Assembly: GCF_008001015.1 (NCBI RefSeq)
Contig: NZ_CP042862.1
Coordinates: 1,488,001 to 1,552,000, forward strand
Reading direction: 5' to 3'
From: Serinicoccus profundi
GTDB lineage: Bacteria > Actinomycetota > Actinomycetes > Actinomycetales > Dermatophilaceae
Length of the DNA stretch: 64,000 nt
Numbering within the stretch: position 1 is the stretch's first letter; the number at the start of each line of letters is the position of its first letter. Under the pieces are notes generated by a model that had not been told where the DNA came from, made no database searches, and saw only the letters and a list, made by a program, of their open reading frames with translations. The position numbers were made by a program, and so were the translations under genes. This document shows, piece after piece, positions 15,988 to 24,864 of the stretch.

Positions 15988-16917
15988 TCAGCGCGGGAAC
16001 CGGGCGTCGAGCCAGGCGACGAACTCGGTCTCGACCTCCTCGCGGTTGGTCTCGTTGAAGACCTCGTGCCGCGCACCGGGCCAGATCCGCACGCTGACGT
16101 CCTGCATCCCGACGTCGCGGAACATCGCCGCGACGTCGTCAGTGCCGACCGCCCCGCCGACCGGGTCCACCTCACCCGCGACGAGGTGCACCGGCAGGTC
16201 CTTGGGCATCTGCGCGGCGACAGCCGGCTCGCTGACCCACCGCAGCCCGGTGAACAGATCGCGGTAGAAGCCGGCCGAGGCGACCGCCCCGGAGAGCTCG
16301 TCCGCCTCGTAGGCGTCGACCTGCTCCGGGTCCCGCGACAGCCAGTCGGAGCGGGTGCGGTTGGGCCGGAACTTCGCGTTGTAGGGCCCCATCGTCAGGG
16401 CCGTCATGAGCCGGCTCGGCGCCTGCGGCCCCCGCACCCGCGCCTCCAGCGAGGCCACCTGCAGCCCCAGCCACGCGAGCGGGCCAGGGCGGCCCGCGGT
16501 GCCGGAGAGCACCAGGGCGGCGAGGCGGTCGCCGTAGCGGGCGGCATAGGCCCGCGCCAGGAACGACCCCATGCTGTGGCCGAGGAGCACCAGCGGGACG
16601 CCGGGCAGCTCGGCCCGGATCTGCTCGCTCAGGGCCAGCAGGTCGTCGACGACCGCTGCGAATCCGCCCTCGTCGCCGAGGTGGCCGAGCATCCCGCTCC
16701 CGCTCGTCACGGTATGCCCGTGCCCCCGGTGGTCGGGTGCGTACACGGCATACCCGTGGCTGGTGAGGAGGCGGGCGAGGTGGTCGTAGCGCGCGGCGTG
16801 CTCGACCATGCCGTGCGCGACGAGGACGACCGCGCGGGGCTCGCCCGTCGGCATCCATCGGCTGACGTGGACCGCGGTGCCGTCCGGAGTGGTCAGGGTG
16901 AAGGTCGAGTCGGCCAT
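15988..16917 (-). CDS. Alpha/beta-hydrolase, monoacylglycerol-lipase-like
   Basis: 309 residues from ATG 16917; an open extension upstream overlaps the promoter of the divergent gene and is not credible. Serine-aminopeptidase/lysophospholipase family: oxyanion-side motif VLVAHGMVEHAARYDHLARLL, DHRGHGHT, nucleophile elbow LGHSMGSFLAR (about residue 122), acid AGEVDPVGG and catalytic His in ARHEVFNE near the C-terminus. It probably hydrolyses monoacylglycerols or similar esters. It has no evident link to the surrounding glycan genes. Confidence 0.85.
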   Translation of the reverse strand: MADSTFTLTTPDGTAVHVSRWMPTGEPRAVVLVAHGMVEHAARYDHLARLLTSHGYAVYAPDHRGHGHTVTSGSGMLGHLGDEGGFAAVVDDLLALSEQIRAELPGVPLVLLGHSMGSFLARAYAARYGDRLAALVLSGTAGRPGPLAWLGLQVASLEARVRGPQAPSRLMTALTMGPYNAKFRPNRTRSDWLSRDPEQVDAYEADELSGAVASAGFYRDLFTGLRWVSEPAVAAQMPKDLPVHLVAGEVDPVGGAVGTDDVAAMFRDVGMQDVSVRIWPGARHEVFNETNREEVETEFVAWLDARFPR

Positions 16918-17035
16918 GCACCGATGATCACCCATGACCCTGGGCGGCGCACGGGGGAGTCGGCCGCCGGTCCCACGACGGCGCCCCACGTATCCTGATC
17001 CCGCACGTCTCCCACCCCGGACGGAAGAGGCACGG

Positions 17036-18370
17036 ATGAAGATCGCGGTCGTCGCGATGGGCAAGATCGGGCTGCCGCTGGCGGTGCAGTTCGCGGATGC
17101 CGACCCCGCTCACGAGGTCGTGGGGGTCGACGTCGACGCCGCGACGGTCGAGGCCATCAACGCCGGCCGTGAGCCCTTCTCCGGGGAGGCGCACCTGGCC
17201 GACAAGCTCGCCGCGCTCGTCCCGGCGGGGCGGCTGCGCGCCACCACCGACTACGCCGACGCGATCCCCGGCGCGGACGCGGTCGTCGTCGTCGTGCCGC
17301 TCTTCGTCGACGAGGCCACCGGTGCCCCCGACTTCGGCTGGATGGACGCCGCGACGGCCAGCCTGGCGCCACACCTCACCCCGGGCACCCTCGTGTCCTA
17401 CGAGACGACGCTGCCGGTCGGGACCACCCGAGAGCGGTGGAAGCCGATGATCGAGGAGCTCTCCGGCCTGCGCGAGTCGGCCGAGGGCGGTTTCCATCTG
17501 GTCTTCTCCCCGGAGCGGGTGCTCACCGGGCGGGTCTTCGCCGACCTGCGCCGCTACCCCAAGCTCGTCGGGGGGTTGAGCGAGGCGGGCACCGCCCGCG
17601 CCGTGGCGTTCTACGAGTCGGTCCTCACCTTCGACGAGCGCGAGGACCTGCCGCGCCCCAACGGCGTCTGGGACCTCGGCAGCGCCGAGGCCGCCGAGAT
17701 GGCCAAGCTCGCCGAGACGACCTACCGCGATGTCAACATCGGCCTGGCCAACCAGTTCGCGCGCTTCGCCGACACCGTCGGCATCGACGTCCACAAGGTC
17801 ATCGAGGCCTGCAACTCCCAGCCCTACAGCCACATCCACCAGCCCGGCATCGCCGTCGGTGGCCACTGCATCCCGGTCTACCCCCGCCTCTACCTCTCGA
17901 CCGACGCCGACGCGACGGTCGTGCGCACCGCCCGGGAGGCCAACGCCGCGATGCCGGAGTATGCCGTCGCCCGCGCGGAGGCGCTGCTCGGCTCGCTGGA
18001 GGGGCTGCGGGTCGTGGTGCTCGGCGCGTCCTATCGCGGCAAGGTCAAGGAGACCGCCTTCTCCGGGATCTTCGCGACCGTCGAGGCGCTGCGCGCCCGC
18101 GGCGCGCACGTGCTCGTCCACGACCCGATGTACTCCGCCACCGAGCTCGCCGCCTTCGGCTGGGAGCCCTACGCCTGGGCCGCCGGGGAGCCGGGCGACC
18201 CCGTCGATGTCGCGATCGTCCAGGCCGACCACCCCGAGTACGCCCAGCTCGCCGCGAGCGACCTGCCCGGCCTGCGCGTCCTGCTCGACGGGCGGCGCGT
18301 CACCGACGCCACCCGCTTCACGGGGGTGCCCCGCCTCACCATCGGCGGGGGCGAGCAGCCGGCCTCATGA
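17036..18370 (+). CDS. wecC: UDP-N-acetyl-D-mannosamine dehydrogenase family (nucleotide-sugar dehydrogenase)
   Basis: 444 residues from ATG 17036, preceded by GGAAGAGG and a TATCCT hexamer at 16991. Four-electron oxidation of UDP-ManNAc to the uronic acid. The start MKIAVVAMGKIGLPLAVQFA is the NAD site, with the usual first Gly of GxGxxG replaced by Ala. SPERVLTGR, AEMAKLAETTYRDVNIGLANQFA and the catalytic cysteine motif GGHCIPVYP (about residue 280) follow, then a C-terminal UDP-binding domain. Co-localised with wecB. Assignment to ManNAc rather than another UDP-hexosamine is inferred from that partner. The stop overlaps the next start (ATGA). Confidence 0.85.
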   Translation: MKIAVVAMGKIGLPLAVQFADADPAHEVVGVDVDAATVEAINAGREPFSGEAHLADKLAALVPAGRLRATTDYADAIPGADAVVVVVPLFVDEATGAPDFGWMDAATASLAPHLTPGTLVSYETTLPVGTTRERWKPMIEELSGLRESAEGGFHLVFSPERVLTGRVFADLRRYPKLVGGLSEAGTARAVAFYESVLTFDEREDLPRPNGVWDLGSAEAAEMAKLAETTYRDVNIGLANQFARFADTVGIDVHKVIEACNSQPYSHIHQPGIAVGGHCIPVYPRLYLSTDADATVVRTAREANAAMPEYAVARAEALLGSLEGLRVVVLGASYRGKVKETAFSGIFATVEALRARGAHVLVHDPMYSATELAAFGWEPYAWAAGEPGDPVDVAIVQADHPEYAQLAASDLPGLRVLLDGRRVTDATRFTGVPRLTIGGGEQPAS

Positions 18371-20442
18371 CCGACGGCGTGGGCTGGGGCTCGGTCGTGC
18401 CCGGGATCCTCGGGCTGGCGATCCTCTGGGTGCTGCCGGGGTATGCCGTGCTCCGCGGCCTGGGTGCGCGGGGTCTCCTCGCGCTCGGCGCGGGTCCGGC
18501 GGTCACCACCGGGCTGGCCGGGGTGCTGGCCATCGCCTACGCCCTCGTGGGGGTGCCGTGGAGCCTGCTGACCTTCGGTCTGGGGGCGCTCCTCGCCGTG
18601 GTGGTGGGCGCGCTGATCGGGGCCGTGCTCGGCACCACCCGGCACCCGTCCGGGGTGACCGTCGCGGGGGAGCGGGCGCTGCGGCATACCGAACGCGGGT
18701 GGTTGTCCCTCACCTGGCTGCTCGGCGGTGGTGTCCTCGCGGCCGCGATGATGACGGGGATGGGGCGGGCCGACCAGCCGCCGCAGGCGTGGGACGCCGT
18801 CTTCCACCTCAACGCGCTGTGGTTCGTGCGGGAGACGGGCGACGCCAGCTCGTTGGGCGGCCTGGCCCCGATGTACGCCGGTAACGCCGAGCCGTTCTAC
18901 CCCGCGGTCTGGCACTCGCTCGTGGCGATCGCCCCGGGTTTCTCCGGCGTCACCGAGGCGGCCAACGCCTCCTCGCTCGTCCTCGGCTCGGTCATCTGGA
19001 TCGCCGGGCTGGTCGCGCTCGCGCGCGTCGTGTGGCCGGCCCGGGCCCTGCCGACGATCCTCGTGCCGGTCCTCGCGGCGACCTACGTCACCTTCCCGGC
19101 GATCGCGGTGTCGATGCTGGCGGTCTGGCCCTTCGCCCTCTCCACCGCCTGTGTGCCGGGCACCATCGCGCTGCTCATCGCGGCCGTCCGCGGCGTGCTG
19201 TCCTGGCGGATGCACCTCGCGCTCGGGATCGGCCTGGCCTGGGCCGTCGCCGGGGTGGTCCTCGCGCACGCCTCGGGCCTGTTCAGCCTCGCCCTGCTCG
19301 CGCTCCCGCTGCTCACCGTGCTGCTCGCCCGCCAGCTGCGTCGGCAGTTCCGCCTCGGTCGTCGGGCGAGCGCCGTGGGCGCCGGGGTGCTCTGGGTGGT
19401 CCTCGTCGCCGGCGCCACCGCCTTCCTGCTCACCTTCCCCCCGGTGCTGGCGATCATGGACTACCGGCGCGGCGGGCAGGACTCCTACCTCCCGGGGATG
19501 GGCTCGCTGGCCATCGACCACCCGCTCATCTACGTCTACAAGATCACCTCGGTCAACCTCGTCACCACCCTGCTCGTCTGGCTCGGGGTCGTCCTCGCGA
19601 TCCGGTGGCGGCACGCGCGCTGGCTCGTGGTGTCGCTGCTGGCCGCCGTGGTTCTCACGCTGCTCGCGGCCGGCCCGCCGGACCAGCCGCTGCGGGTGCT
19701 CGCCGGGTTCTGGTACACCCAGGCCTCCCGGATCAACCAGCTCCTGCTCATCCCGGCCATCCTGCTCGCCGCCGGTGCCGGGGGGTGGCTCGTCGGGCGG
19801 CTCTCGCGCTCCCTGCGGCTGCGGGTGGAGTGGGTCGCCGCCGGGCTCGTCGTCGCCCTCGTCGTCCTGACCTCGGGGCTGCGGTGGACGAGCCAGGTGC
19901 AGGTCATGGCCTCGACCTACACCACCTCTCCCATCGCCTGGGGGACGATCCTGGAGCCCGAGGAGATCGCCATGATCGACCGGGCGGCGCAGACGTTGCC
20001 CGAGGACGCCGTGGTGCTGGGCGAGCCGGTCGCGGGCTCGCCCTACCTGCTCCACCGAGCCGGTATCGACGTCGTCTTCCCCCAGCTCAGCCCGATCCCG
20101 GGCAGCCCGGCACGCGATGTCGTGCTCGACCGCTTCGATGGGTGGGCGAGCGACCCGGAGGTGTGCGAGGCGGTGCGCGAGCTCGGGGTCACGCACGTGT
20201 ATGCCGACTCCCTCACCTTCGAGGACCCCGCCAACGCCAAGTGGGAGGAGACCTCCCCCGGCCTGCGCAACCTCGACCCCGACGGTGGCCACGGCAGCGG
20301 CGCCGACCTCTTGGGCCGTGCCGGCACCGAGGCCACCGAGGAGGCCGAGGAGATCGAGGCGTCCGAGGCGTCGGAAGCTGCGTGGACGCTCCTCGACGAG
20401 GGCGGCCACGCCTCCCTGTGGGAGTTCACCGGCTGCGCCTGA
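18367..20442 (+). CDS. Large multi-spanning membrane protein, DUF6541-like (possible GT-C type enzyme)
   Basis: 691 residues from ATG 18367, overlapping the dehydrogenase stop. About a dozen hydrophobic segments lie between residues 10 and 510. A large first extracytoplasmic-type loop carries QPPQAWDAVFHLNALWFVRETGD and NAEPFYPAVWHSL; an acidic Asp in the first big loop is typical of GT-C enzymes using polyprenyl donors. The C-terminal part (about 515-691) is soluble and contains LEPEEIAMIDRAAQTLPEDAVVLGEPVAGSPYLLHRAG and ends with an Ala/Glu-rich tract. Coupling to the UDP-ManNAc dehydrogenase suggests glycan assembly outside the membrane; this is inference. The stop codon abuts repeat array C. 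Confidence 0.65.
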   Translation: MTDGVGWGSVVPGILGLAILWVLPGYAVLRGLGARGLLALGAGPAVTTGLAGVLAIAYALVGVPWSLLTFGLGALLAVVVGALIGAVLGTTRHPSGVTVAGERALRHTERGWLSLTWLLGGGVLAAAMMTGMGRADQPPQAWDAVFHLNALWFVRETGDASSLGGLAPMYAGNAEPFYPAVWHSLVAIAPGFSGVTEAANASSLVLGSVIWIAGLVALARVVWPARALPTILVPVLAATYVTFPAIAVSMLAVWPFALSTACVPGTIALLIAAVRGVLSWRMHLALGIGLAWAVAGVVLAHASGLFSLALLALPLLTVLLARQLRRQFRLGRRASAVGAGVLWVVLVAGATAFLLTFPPVLAIMDYRRGGQDSYLPGMGSLAIDHPLIYVYKITSVNLVTTLLVWLGVVLAIRWRHARWLVVSLLAAVVLTLLAAGPPDQPLRVLAGFWYTQASRINQLLLIPAILLAAGAGGWLVGRLSRSLRLRVEWVAAGLVVALVVLTSGLRWTSQVQVMASTYTTSPIAWGTILEPEEIAMIDRAAQTLPEDAVVLGEPVAGSPYLLHRAGIDVVFPQLSPIPGSPARDVVLDRFDGWASDPEVCEAVRELGVTHVYADSLTFEDPANAKWEETSPGLRNLDPDGGHGSGADLLGRAGTEATEEAEEIEASEASEAAWTLLDEGGHASLWEFTGCA

Positions 20443-20445
20443 CCC

Positions 20446-20586
20446 ACCGAGCGGACCACCCCGACCGAGCGCCGCAGATGGTCGCTCTCACGCCCACCGA
20501 GCGCCGTAGATGGTCGTACACACCCCCACCGAGCGCCGCAAATGGTCGCCCTCACGCCCACCGAGCGCCGCAGATGGTCGCCCTCA
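20446..20586 (+). repeat. 32-bp hairpin repeat array C (4 units plus a partial)
   Basis: Partial copy at 20446-20463, then units 20464-20495, 20496-20527, 20528-20559 and a truncated unit from 20560. The core is ACCGAGCGCCGCAGATGG with single-base variants (GTAGATGG, GCAAATGG). The array occupies the whole gap between two convergent genes: the TGA of the membrane protein (20440-20442) borders it on one side, and its last CTCA supplies the minus-strand stop codon of nrdB (20584-20586) on the other. Confidence 0.92.
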
Positions 20587-21591
20587 GGAGTCGGCGCGGG
20601 CGTTCACCTCGTAGGAGGTGTTGATCGACTCGAAGAAGTTGACGAGCTGGAGGGTGTCGTTGGCGGTCGCCATCCACTTGGCCGGGTTCGCGACGCCATA
20701 CTCCGGCTCGAACCCGAGCTCCTCGAGCCGCCGGTCGGCGAGGTACTTCACGTAGGTGTTGATGTAGTCGGCGTTGAGCCCGAGGATGCCGGTCGGCAGC
20801 ATCTCGCGGTTGTATGCCTCCTCCAGCTCGACGGCGTGGAGCACCATGCCGCGGATCTCCTCCGCGAACTCCGGGGTCGCGACGTCGGGATTCTCGTCCA
20901 GCACCGTGAGGATGAGGTTGATCCCGAACTTCAGGTGCAGGCTCTCGTCGCGCACGATCCAGTCGATGAGCGAGCCGAAGTTGCGCAGCAGGTTGCGCTG
21001 CCGGAAGCTCAGCGCGACCATGAAGCCGGAGTAGAACCAGATGCCTTCGAGGATGACGTTGTAGGCCACGAGGTTGCGCACGAAGTCCTGCTTGCCCTCC
21101 GTCGTGCCGATGTCGAGCGTCTGCTCGGTCATCCGCCGGATGAAGCGGACCTCGAACTCCTCCTTCGCGGCCATCGAGGGCACCTCGACGTGCGAGTTGT
21201 AGGCGGACTCGCGGTCGATGGGGAAGGTCTCCAGGACATACTCAAAGGCCATGCAGTGGTTGGCCTCTTCCCACATCTGTTTGGCGAGGTAGAGGTGGCA
21301 CTCGGCGGCGTTGACATAGGGGTAGACGCCGAACGCGAGCGCCTTGTTGACGAGCAGCTCGTTGGGGTTGAAGTAGGACATGAGGAAGGTCAGCGCGTGC
21401 CGCTCGTCCTCGCTCATCCGCTCGAAGTCGCCGAGGTCCTCGCCGAGCTGCACCTCGTGGGGGAACCACGTGTTGGCCACGGCCTGGTCGTAGAGCTCCA
21501 TCGCCCAGGGGTAGGTCACCGGCTTGAGCAGCAGGCCTTCCTGGATGCCGGTGCCGAGGATGCTGGTGCGGGTGTCGAGGGTGTCGGTCAT
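20584..21591 (-). CDS. nrdB: Ribonucleoside-diphosphate reductase, beta subunit
   Basis: 335 residues from ATG 21591. Carries the diiron/tyrosyl-radical cofactor for class I ribonucleotide reduction. Iron-ligand helices are visible: EEANHCMAFEYVLE, LEGIWFYSGFMVALSF and VRDESLHLKFGINLIL, with YVKYLADRRLEELG near the C-terminus. It lies 79 bp after nrdA on the same strand and is therefore under the same B12 riboswitch. The TGA stop is part of repeat array C. Partner: NrdA, encoded just upstream. Confidence 0.92.
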   Translation of the reverse strand: MTDTLDTRTSILGTGIQEGLLLKPVTYPWAMELYDQAVANTWFPHEVQLGEDLGDFERMSEDERHALTFLMSYFNPNELLVNKALAFGVYPYVNAAECHLYLAKQMWEEANHCMAFEYVLETFPIDRESAYNSHVEVPSMAAKEEFEVRFIRRMTEQTLDIGTTEGKQDFVRNLVAYNVILEGIWFYSGFMVALSFRQRNLLRNFGSLIDWIVRDESLHLKFGINLILTVLDENPDVATPEFAEEIRGMVLHAVELEEAYNREMLPTGILGLNADYINTYVKYLADRRLEELGFEPEYGVANPAKWMATANDTLQLVNFFESINTSYEVNARADS

Positions 21592-21670
21592 GGGGTCGTC
21601 TCCTTCGGGAGGTCGGGTATGCGGGTCGCTGAGTCGGGGGTCGCCGACAGGATGGTCACTGGCCGGGAGG

Positions 21671-24235
21671 TCACTGGCAGGAGTCGCACTGCAGGCGCTC
21701 CATGGGGTCGATCGGGCACTGCTCGCCGTCGACCTCCTCGACGACCGACAGCGGCATGGGGGTCGACGCAGCCATCGCGGTCGTCGGGGCTGCCGAGGTC
21801 GTCCTCGCGGACGTGGCTCCGAATCCGCGTCGCGGGGCGCCGCCCCCGGTCGGGGTCGACTGGGTCGCCTTGTTGACCTTGACCGTCGACTGCTCGGCGG
21901 TGTGCCGCGGCATCATGTGCAGGTAGTAGGTCGTCTTGACCCCCATCCGCCACGCCGCGGAGTAGAGCTCGGCCATCGAGCCGACATCGCGGCTCGCGAG
22001 GTAGATGTTGCGGCTGATGGCCTGGTCGATCCACTTCTGCGCCCGGGCCGCGACGTGCAAGAAGGCGTAGGGGGAGAGCTGGAAGCTCGTGCGATAGATC
22101 TCCTGCAGCGCGGCCGGCACCCCCTCGACCTTCGACAGGTCGCCCTGGTGACGCAGGAGGTCCTCCCTGACCTGCTCCCACAGGCCGAGCTCTCGGAGGT
22201 CCGCGACGAGGTTGCGGTTGACCTCGAGGAACTTCCCGGCGCTGGTGGCCCGGCTGAAGATCTGGCTGAACTGCGGGTCCAGCCCCGGCGTGGTGCCCGC
22301 GACCAGCCCGATGGAGGCCGTCGGTGCGATCGCCATGAGCGTGGAGTTGCGCAGGCCTTCACGCACCTTCTCCCGCAGGGCGTCCCAGTCCATGCGGGAG
22401 CCGCGGTCGACCTCGACGGTCAGCCCCCGGTCTGCCTCCAGCAGCGCGATCGTGTCGATCGGCACCAGCCCCTGGCTCCAGCGCGACCCCTCGAAGGTCG
22501 GGTATGCGCCCCGCTCACGGGCCAGGTCGGCGCTGGCGTCGATCGCGTGCCAGGAGACGAACTCCACGAGCCTGTCGATGAGGTCGCAGGCCTCGGTCGA
22601 CTCGTAGGACAGGCCCATCCGCTCGACGACGTCGGTGAACCCCATGACGCCCAGGCCCAGGGCGCGGTTCTGCTCGTTGGAGTGCTCCGACTCGGGCACC
22701 GAGCTGATGGTGATGTCGATGAGGTTGTCGAGCTGGCGCACCGCGAGGCGGGTGGAGCGCGCGAGCCGGTCCCAGTCGATGCTCACCTCACCCTGGCTGT
22801 GCCGGCCGTGGACGTGCCGGGAGAGGTTGACCGAGGCGAGGTTGCAGACCGAGACGTTGTCGCGGTCCTGAGGCAGCGTGATCTCGGTGCAGAGGTTGGA
22901 GGAGTGGATCGTCCCGGTGTTGTCGTTGAGGGCACGGGTGTTGATCGAGTCCTTCCACGTCAGCCAGGGGTGGCTCGTCGTCTGGAGCGAGACGAGGATG
23001 GCCTTCCACTGCTCGCGGGCGCGCAGCTTCTTGTGGCGCAGCCCCCCGGCCCGCGCCCGGGCGACGTGGGCGGCATACCGGCGGGAGAAGTCGGCGCCGG
23101 TCGCCTCGACGAGGTCGGGGGTGTCGAGCGGGTCGAAGAGGAACCACTCGTCGTCGGCGGCCACCCGCTTCATGAACTCGTCGCTGAGCCAGACCGCGGT
23201 GTTGGCGGTCCGGGTGCGGCGGTAGGGGTCGCCGGAGTTCTGCCGCAGGTCGAGGAAGCCTGGGAAGTCGAGGTGCCAGTTCTCGAGGTAGAAGCACAGC
23301 GCCCCGAACTTCTTGCCGCCCCGGCTCACGGCGCGCAGCGTCGAGTCGATGGTGTGCATGAAGGGGATGGGCCCGGTGGAGGAGGTGTTGTTGGACCGGA
23401 TGGGGCTTCCCTCGCAGCGCAGCTTGGACACCGACATCCCGATGCCGCCGGTACCCTTGGTCAGCCACATGACGTCGCGCACGCTCTTGGCGATGTGCTC
23501 GATGTCATCCTCCATCTGCATGACGAAGCAGTTCGACAGCTGGCTGTATGCCGTGCCGGCGTTGACCAGGGTCGAGCCGGCGGCGAGGTACTCCAGCCGG
23601 GACATCGCGTCGTAGAACTCGAGCGCGGCGTGGGTCGGGTCGTCCTCGGTGAGCGCCAGGCCCATCGCGACCCGCATCCAGAAGAACTGCGGGGTCTCCA
23701 GGACGGTCCTCGCGGGGTCGGCGTCGGTGAGGGCATACCTCGTGCGCAGGGTCTGGGCGCCGACGTAGCGCAGCAGGTCGTCCCGGCCCGGGTCGAGGGC
23801 CCCGGCGAGGCGCTCGAGGTCGAAGAGCTCGGTGAGCCGCGGGTCGAGGAGCCCGCGCCGCACGCCCTGGGCGACGGCGCCGGGGAAGTACTGCCGGTGC
23901 TTGGCCCGGATGACGTCCGGGTCGTCCTCGCCGAGCAGGTCGCGGGTGTCGCCGAAGACGGCCTTGTACATCGTCTTGACCAGCAGCCGGGAGGCGATGG
24001 TGTCGTAGGCCGGGTCGTCCTTGACGTTCTGCAGCGCGACGCCGATGACGGCCTGGTCGAGCTGCTCGCTGGTGATCCCGTCGAAGAGCGTGATCGCCAG
24101 CTCGGCCTGGAGCTGGGTGCTGCGGAGCACCGCATCCTCCAGCCCCGCGGCCGCTGCCTCGATGGATCGCGCGATCTCGTGCCCGTCGTAGGGCACTGCG
24201 CTGCCGTCGCGCTTGATGACGGTGATGGTGGCCAT
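21671..24235 (-). CDS. nrdA: Ribonucleoside-diphosphate reductase, alpha subunit (class Ia, with ATP cone)
   Basis: 854 residues from ATG 24235. Reduces ribonucleoside diphosphates to deoxy forms. An N-terminal ATP-cone (VIKRDGSAVPYDGHEIARSI) carries the activity site. Active-site residues are seen in LSNCFVMQMEDD (first Cys), SSNLCTEITLP (radical Cys with Asn and Glu) and VCNLASVNL (second Cys). The extreme C-terminus CDSCQ supplies the reducing cysteine pair. The cobalamin riboswitch upstream predicts repression by B12, which is known for Streptomyces class Ia genes when a B12-dependent class II enzyme can take over. No nrdJ is in this window. Confidence 0.93.
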   Translation of the reverse strand: MATITVIKRDGSAVPYDGHEIARSIEAAAAGLEDAVLRSTQLQAELAITLFDGITSEQLDQAVIGVALQNVKDDPAYDTIASRLLVKTMYKAVFGDTRDLLGEDDPDVIRAKHRQYFPGAVAQGVRRGLLDPRLTELFDLERLAGALDPGRDDLLRYVGAQTLRTRYALTDADPARTVLETPQFFWMRVAMGLALTEDDPTHAALEFYDAMSRLEYLAAGSTLVNAGTAYSQLSNCFVMQMEDDIEHIAKSVRDVMWLTKGTGGIGMSVSKLRCEGSPIRSNNTSSTGPIPFMHTIDSTLRAVSRGGKKFGALCFYLENWHLDFPGFLDLRQNSGDPYRRTRTANTAVWLSDEFMKRVAADDEWFLFDPLDTPDLVEATGADFSRRYAAHVARARAGGLRHKKLRAREQWKAILVSLQTTSHPWLTWKDSINTRALNDNTGTIHSSNLCTEITLPQDRDNVSVCNLASVNLSRHVHGRHSQGEVSIDWDRLARSTRLAVRQLDNLIDITISSVPESEHSNEQNRALGLGVMGFTDVVERMGLSYESTEACDLIDRLVEFVSWHAIDASADLARERGAYPTFEGSRWSQGLVPIDTIALLEADRGLTVEVDRGSRMDWDALREKVREGLRNSTLMAIAPTASIGLVAGTTPGLDPQFSQIFSRATSAGKFLEVNRNLVADLRELGLWEQVREDLLRHQGDLSKVEGVPAALQEIYRTSFQLSPYAFLHVAARAQKWIDQAISRNIYLASRDVGSMAELYSAAWRMGVKTTYYLHMMPRHTAEQSTVKVNKATQSTPTGGGAPRRGFGATSARTTSAAPTTAMAASTPMPLSVVEEVDGEQCPIDPMERLQCDSCQ

Positions 24236-24365
24236 GGGTTACCCCTCGTGAACTCGGTCCTGCTGCGGGACGCGCCCGGACCGGCGGGAGGGGGAGGGGT
24301 ATGCCGCGGCCACCGCCTGCGCGGTCGTCGGAGCCAGCCCCAGACCGTCCCTCGCGGTCACGAGC

Positions 24366-24590
24366 CACGGGCACCGTCGGGGCGCCCGTGCACTGGCAGG
24401 TCTTCGGACTCACGGGCGACCGGCTGTCTCGAGGAGACACCCGGGCCTACTGGTCGCGGCTTCCCACACCCGGCAAGGGGCGCAGTGCTGTCGTTGCGAC
24501 GGTCGTTCCCGTTCACCGCTGCGGGGCAGTCCCGGGTTTCCACCGGGTTCCCTCTTGCGACGACCACGGTCACCGGGAGCTCCGAGGACC
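24366..24590 (-). promoter_or_regulatory. Cobalamin (AdoCbl) riboswitch upstream of nrdAB
   Basis: Read on the minus strand the region contains, in order, AGGGAACCCGGTGGAAACCCGGG, ACTGCCCCGCAGCGGTG, a variable middle with GGGTGTGGGAAGCCGCG, and the terminal block GAGTCCGAAGACCTGCCAGTG. These are the hallmark B12-box elements. A stem CACGGGC/GCCCGTG (24366-24390) directly after the B12 box is a candidate expression-platform hairpin. The nrdA start is about 130 nt downstream. Confidence 0.93.
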
Positions 24591-24612
24591 GCAGCCGAAC
24601 CAGCTGCGTGCG

Positions 24613-24644
24613 CCACTATATACAGAAGAATCACACCGATGTAA
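24613..24644 (-). promoter_or_regulatory. nrdA: nrdA promoter with probable NrdR box
   Basis: CACTATATACAG (24614-24625) matches 11 of 12 positions of the NrdR box core CACTATATATAG. On the minus strand TTACAT (24644-24639) and TATAGT or TATATA in the box form a sigma-70-type pair 16-18 bp apart, so a bound NrdR would cover the -10. A second box about 34 bp away (24648-24660) is only weakly similar. Consistent with dual control by NrdR and B12. Confidence 0.55.
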
Positions 24645-24670
24645 CCCCACATCTTGTATCCCGACCCTGA

Positions 24671-24862
24671 CCCCGACCCAGCGCCGCAGATGGTTGCTCT
24701 CACCCCGACCGGGCGTCGCAGATGGTCGTTCTCACCCCGACCGAGCGCCGCAGATGGTTGCTCTCACCCCGACCGAGCGCCGCAGATGGTTGCTCTCACC
24801 CCGACCGAGCGCCGCAGATGGTCGCTCTCACCCCGACCGGGCGTCGCGGATGGTTGCGTCCT
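24671..24862 (+). repeat. 32-bp hairpin repeat array D (6 units)
   Basis: Six exact-period units starting at 24671, 24703, 24735, 24767, 24799 and 24831. The third and fourth are identical. The core is ACCGAGCGCCGCAGATGG; units two and six carry GGGCGTCGC. The array lies between the nrdA promoter region and the nadE promoter, whose -10-like CAGACT starts 3 bp after the array. Pairing of GAGCG with CGCTC or TGCTC (wobble) gives each unit a short hairpin. Confidence 0.92.
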
Positions 24863-24864
24863 GA

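Noticed and set aside
24671-24862. Direct repeats resembling a CRISPR array
   Set aside because: Units are contiguous with a 32-bp period and have no unique spacers; no cas gene is near, and the same unit occurs inside coding regions.
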